A stretch of 64,000 nt of DNA. It comes from Granulicella sp. L60. GTDB lineage: Bacteria; Acidobacteriota; Terriglobia; Terriglobales; Acidobacteriaceae. Below the pieces are notes generated by a model, which saw only the letters and a list, made by a program, of their open reading frames with translations, ran no database searches and was not told the origin of the DNA. This document shows, one piece after another, positions 61,880-64,000 of this stretch. Location: the NCBI RefSeq assembly GCF_009765825.1, contig NZ_LMUR01000018.1, positions 1,868,633 to 1,932,632 on the forward strand, written 5' to 3'. Made by a program: the position numbers and the translations under genes. Numbering within the stretch: the stretch's first letter is position 1; each line of letters begins with the position of its first letter.

Positions 61880-62800
61880 CTAACTTTTCAGCGCCTCGAC
61901 GATTTCGGAGAGGTGGTTGCACGGAGCAGAGAGATGCCCGTCGTCGGGCCATACCGTCAGGGTGGCGCCCGGAATCTCGGCGGTGTAAGCCTTCACTAGG
62001 GCCAGAGGAACATTTCGATCCAGACCACCGTGGAAAGCGCGAACCGGTACACGAATGCTTGTGTGGTCGAAATCAAATGGACGCACATACATCCGAGCAT
62101 CCCACTCCACTCCTTTTGTGCCGTTGCGGAGGGCTTCCGTCGTCGCCGCGGAAGTTGCCCGCATGCGGCCTGGAACGGACAGTGCCGCCACGTCTGGAGG
62201 CGGCAGCATGGAACGCAGTTTTTTGAGATCGTTTGCCGAAGGCGAATCGGATGCAGCAGAATCAGACTTGGCGCTTGATCCGGACTTTCGCATCGCCGTG
62301 AGCATCAGTCGAAGCCCCGGAGTGAACGAGCGGGCAAACATCCAGAAGAGCCGATTGACGAAAGGGAGATTCGCCTTCACCTCCGGGGCGTCCATTCGCC
62401 AACCTCCCGAAACGACTGCGGCAACGGTCACTCTCTCCGGGATGAGAGCCGCGCATGCCACGACATAGGGGCCTCCCCCCGAATTACCCAAAAGGGCGAA
62501 GGTCGGCCATGCAAGATGGTCCGCAAGGTGAACGATGTCGTTTACCCAGTCCTCGAAGCTGCGCGACGGCTGGAAATCAGAAAGGCCGATTCCGGGTCGA
62601 TCGGGAGCGATAATGCGGAGACCTGTGGAGGACAATTGATCACCGAACATCCCCGGTTCAAGGCGCGAGGAGGGGCAACCATGGAAATAAAAGACTGGAA
62701 GTCCATCCGGATGCCCGTACTCCGCCCAGCAAAGTTTCCGGCCATCAGGAAGGACCAATTGCTCGTTCAGGCTTGCCATATCGAGGTATCTTATCGTCAT
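61880..62800 (-). CDS. Alpha/beta hydrolase
   Basis: The 306-residue protein has VFYFHGCPSSRLEPGMFG, the nucleophile motif GNSGGGPYV (Ser in GNSGGG), DRNVPLAL (acid region) and DDGHLSAPCNH (His near the C-terminus). The fold is complete. It resembles epoxide hydrolase/prolyl aminopeptidase-like enzymes at family level, substrate unknown. The first or second Met (62800 or 62779) may be the start. Divergent from the terminal gene. Confidence 0.83.
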   Translation of the reverse strand: MTIRYLDMASLNEQLVLPDGRKLCWAEYGHPDGLPVFYFHGCPSSRLEPGMFGDQLSSTGLRIIAPDRPGIGLSDFQPSRSFEDWVNDIVHLADHLAWPTFALLGNSGGGPYVVACAALIPERVTVAAVVSGGWRMDAPEVKANLPFVNRLFWMFARSFTPGLRLMLTAMRKSGSSAKSDSAASDSPSANDLKKLRSMLPPPDVAALSVPGRMRATSAATTEALRNGTKGVEWDARMYVRPFDFDHTSIRVPVRAFHGGLDRNVPLALVKAYTAEIPGATLTVWPDDGHLSAPCNHLSEIVEALKS

Positions 62801-63141
62801 CCTTCAGGCATGTGACCGCCAAAGTTTGTAGTCTAAGGATAGGTCCCGACAAACGCGCTTCTGTTGACCAATTCGACCCGATTTCTTAAAATTCCGCTTT
62901 TCAGCAACTTCACTTATTCAGTTCAAAATGACTCACTATCAGCTTTTGCATTGTGAGACCGGCAGAAGCAATCCGACCATTCTCTCCATAAGCTCCTGTC
63001 AAGCCCCAAATCATCTAAAACCCGCGCCAGACGCGGACATTCTCATGACGTACTAGTTATGCCCTAACCGCTATACTGTATATAGAACGTAGAAAAGCCC
63101 CGAAAACTTCGGGGCTTTTTCCATTCTCGCGCTAAACCGTT
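62801..63141. other. Intergenic gap with a bidirectional terminator, possible small RNA
   Basis: No protein gene is supported. A strong terminator (63096-63122) stands in the middle of a divergent gap, so it should end an RNA that is not a coding gene in view. A TATACT and a TATATA lie about 20 bases before it (63072-63085). Confidence 0.4.
63096..63122 (+). terminator. Rho-independent terminator in a divergent gap
   Basis: AGCCCCGAA/TTCGGGGCT (63096-63104 and 63108-63116) form a perfect stem with a 3-base loop, followed by TTTTT (63116-63120). On the other strand the stem is followed by T's too, so it works in both directions. Confidence 0.8.
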
Positions 63142-63262
63142 TAGAAAGAAATATTTACCCGCAACCCACATCGAATGAATATTTTGCAAGGAGCGAAAAT
63201 CGCAAATCGTTCAAAGCGGACGATTTAGTTACACCCACCCCCAGGGGAGGGGGTACCCCCGG
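63142..63262 (+). repeat. ~120-bp upstream element, copy 2
   Basis: The blocks AAATATTTACCCG, GAATATTTTGCAAGGA-C-AAAATCGCA and CCCCCAGGGG-GGGGGTACCCC match copy 1 at 31203-31322, with divergence between the blocks. It ends 37 bases before the ATG of the last gene, in the same orientation as copy 1 relative to its gene. Confidence 0.8.
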
Positions 63263-63287
63263 TGGCCTTGGCTGACCACAAGCGACG

Positions 63288-63293
63288 TAGAAT
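63288..63293 (+). promoter_or_regulatory. -10-like box before the last gene
   Basis: TAGAAT at 63288-63293 lies 6 bases before the ATG at 63300. Its position relative to the upstream element is like that of GATAAT at 31343. Confidence 0.45.
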
Positions 63294-63299
63294 TTAGGC

Positions 63300-64000
63300 A
63301 TGGACTCTCCTGCAACTGGTAAGCGCGGCCTCCGACTGCGCAGTGAGAGTGTCCACGTTGCAGGCGCAGACCGGGAGCTACACCCGCCTCCAGCCTGGAT
63401 GACTGGTCTCCGCAGGGGCCTGATCGTTCTGGCCCTGCTTTATGCACTGATAGCCGGACTAAAAACCGTCGTTGACTTCGATCTCGGCTGGCAGATGGCG
63501 ACCGGCCGTTACCTTCTCCAGCACCACGCCGTACCTCGAACGGACGTGTTCTCCTACACCGCCCGTGGCGTCGAGTGGATCTATCCGGTTCTGTCCGGCA
63601 TAGTTTTTTACCTTCTTCATCAGGTTGGCGGATACGCAGCCATCTCCTGGCTGTGTGCTCTGGCCTGTGTCGGCTGTACGGCTGTTCTGATCTATCGACG
63701 CAGTCTGGGCGCAATCGTTCTCGCGGTACTCGCCGTCCCGGTGCTGGCCTCGGAGACGCTGCCTCGCGCAAGCCTCTTCACGATGCTCCTCTTCACCTGC
63801 TTCGCCAGAATCCTGCTGGAGCACTTCGAAGATCGTCGCGCCCCGCTCTGGCTCCTGGCTCCGCTCATGGTGCTCTGGGTCAACCTTCACACCGGGTTCG
63901 TCGCAGGGATCGCCCTGATCGCCGCGTACCTGATCGTAGAGGCACTGGAGACGCCGTTTCCTCTGCGCCGCCAAGCAGCCATCGCCCGCGTCCGCCGCGC
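63300..64000 (+). CDS. Polytopic membrane protein, GT-C-like (partial)
   Basis: The frame from the ATG at 63300 stays open for 233 codons to the window end. The protein has an N-terminal polar region of about 35 residues, then repeated membrane segments (GLIVLALLYALIAG, AVLAVPVLASE, LLAPLMVLWVNLHTGFVAGIALIAAYLIV). The sequence FDLGWQMATGRYLLQHHAVPRTDVFSYTARG with Asp-Trp and a following Pro-Asp-Phe-Ser is reminiscent of the D-x-x-x-W-H-R-T/VPxxDxFS pattern in uncharacterised GT-C-type membrane proteins (mannosyltransferase-like). Catalytic identity is not shown. Confidence 0.8.
   Translation, partial: MDSPATGKRGLRLRSESVHVAGADRELHPPPAWMTGLRRGLIVLALLYALIAGLKTVVDFDLGWQMATGRYLLQHHAVPRTDVFSYTARGVEWIYPVLSGIVFYLLHQVGGYAAISWLCALACVGCTAVLIYRRSLGAIVLAVLAVPVLASETLPRASLFTMLLFTCFARILLEHFEDRRAPLWLLAPLMVLWVNLHTGFVAGIALIAAYLIVEALETPFPLRRQAAIARVRR

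Overview
The window looks like a chromosome segment of an Acidobacteriota bacterium, probably class Terriglobia, family Acidobacteriaceae (Granulicella/Edaphobacter/Terriglobus type). This is inferred from the high GC, a Gram-negative envelope gene set (waaC/lpxK/waaA), a PEP-CTERM protein, an octaheme cytochrome, DUF3108, DUF2007 and HPP proteins, and intergenic repeats of the kind common in that group. I see no rRNA, tRNA, CRISPR array, transposase or prophage. Most genes are housekeeping genes, so this is core chromosome with repeat-laden intergenic gaps.

Layout. 0-4.3 kb: the tail of an unknown gene, rpsT on the minus strand, then phoH-like, ybeY and a CorC-type CBS membrane protein on the plus strand. 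4.8-8.0 kb (minus): moaC and moeA (molybdopterin cofactor) and a secreted TPR protein. 8.1-14.2 kb (minus): queC, small DUF2007 and DUF3108 proteins, an isoprenylcysteine-methyltransferase-like membrane protein, and the lipid A/inner-core genes waaC-like, lpxK and waaA. 14.3-18 kb: a secreted protein, a GNAT acetyltransferase, a PEP-CTERM protein and an eight-haem cytochrome c. 18.3-21.3 kb: trmFO carrying an in-frame repeat insertion, and a leaderless MarR regulator overlapping an HPP membrane protein. 21.4-25.6 kb: der GTPase with long extra segments, a DUF2442 gene beside a gene remnant, and an SDR. 25.7-30.6 kb: a DinG-type helicase, a lactonase-like protein, queD and small membrane proteins. 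30.6-36.7 kb: a repeat cluster, a serine beta-lactamase-like hydrolase, a MetX-like secreted hydrolase, an M61 peptidase and glutathione peroxidase. 36.9-50.4 kb: an APC permease, cysteine desulfurase, htpG, a wHTH/TolB-like regulator, ftsY, a PanE-like reductase, gpsA-plsY and cinA. 50.6-62.8 kb: a cupin, a CHASE3/PAS histidine kinase, a two-gene membrane/periplasmic metal-binding cassette, a Tat cupin, metG, a GntR/FadR regulator with an MFS transporter, and an alpha/beta hydrolase. From 63.3 kb a polytopic membrane protein (GT-C-like) runs off the end.

The most unusual locus is 53037-55767. A polytopic membrane protein carries an Asp-x3-His-x12-His motif whose spacing and surroundings match the copper-ligand motif of the PmoC subunit of copper membrane monooxygenases, and the motif is duplicated with x13. 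Directly after it comes a protein with PmoB-like layout: signal peptide, predicted mature N-terminal His, soluble domain, two membrane helices, His/Met-rich soluble domain. No PmoA-like gene is present. I propose an uncharacterised periplasmic copper-binding complex; enzymatic activity is speculative.

Other structure: five copies of a ~150-190 bp nested-palindrome element in intergenic gaps; a GTCATCCTGAGCG-type hairpin repeat family, one copy of which is fixed inside trmFO; a ~120 bp element lying about 37 bp upstream of two unrelated genes in the same orientation; a 26-bp tandem array upstream of der; several TATAAT-like boxes placed 6-9 bases before an ATG (leaderless-type promoters); and a visible change of strand composition between about 33 and 52 kb.
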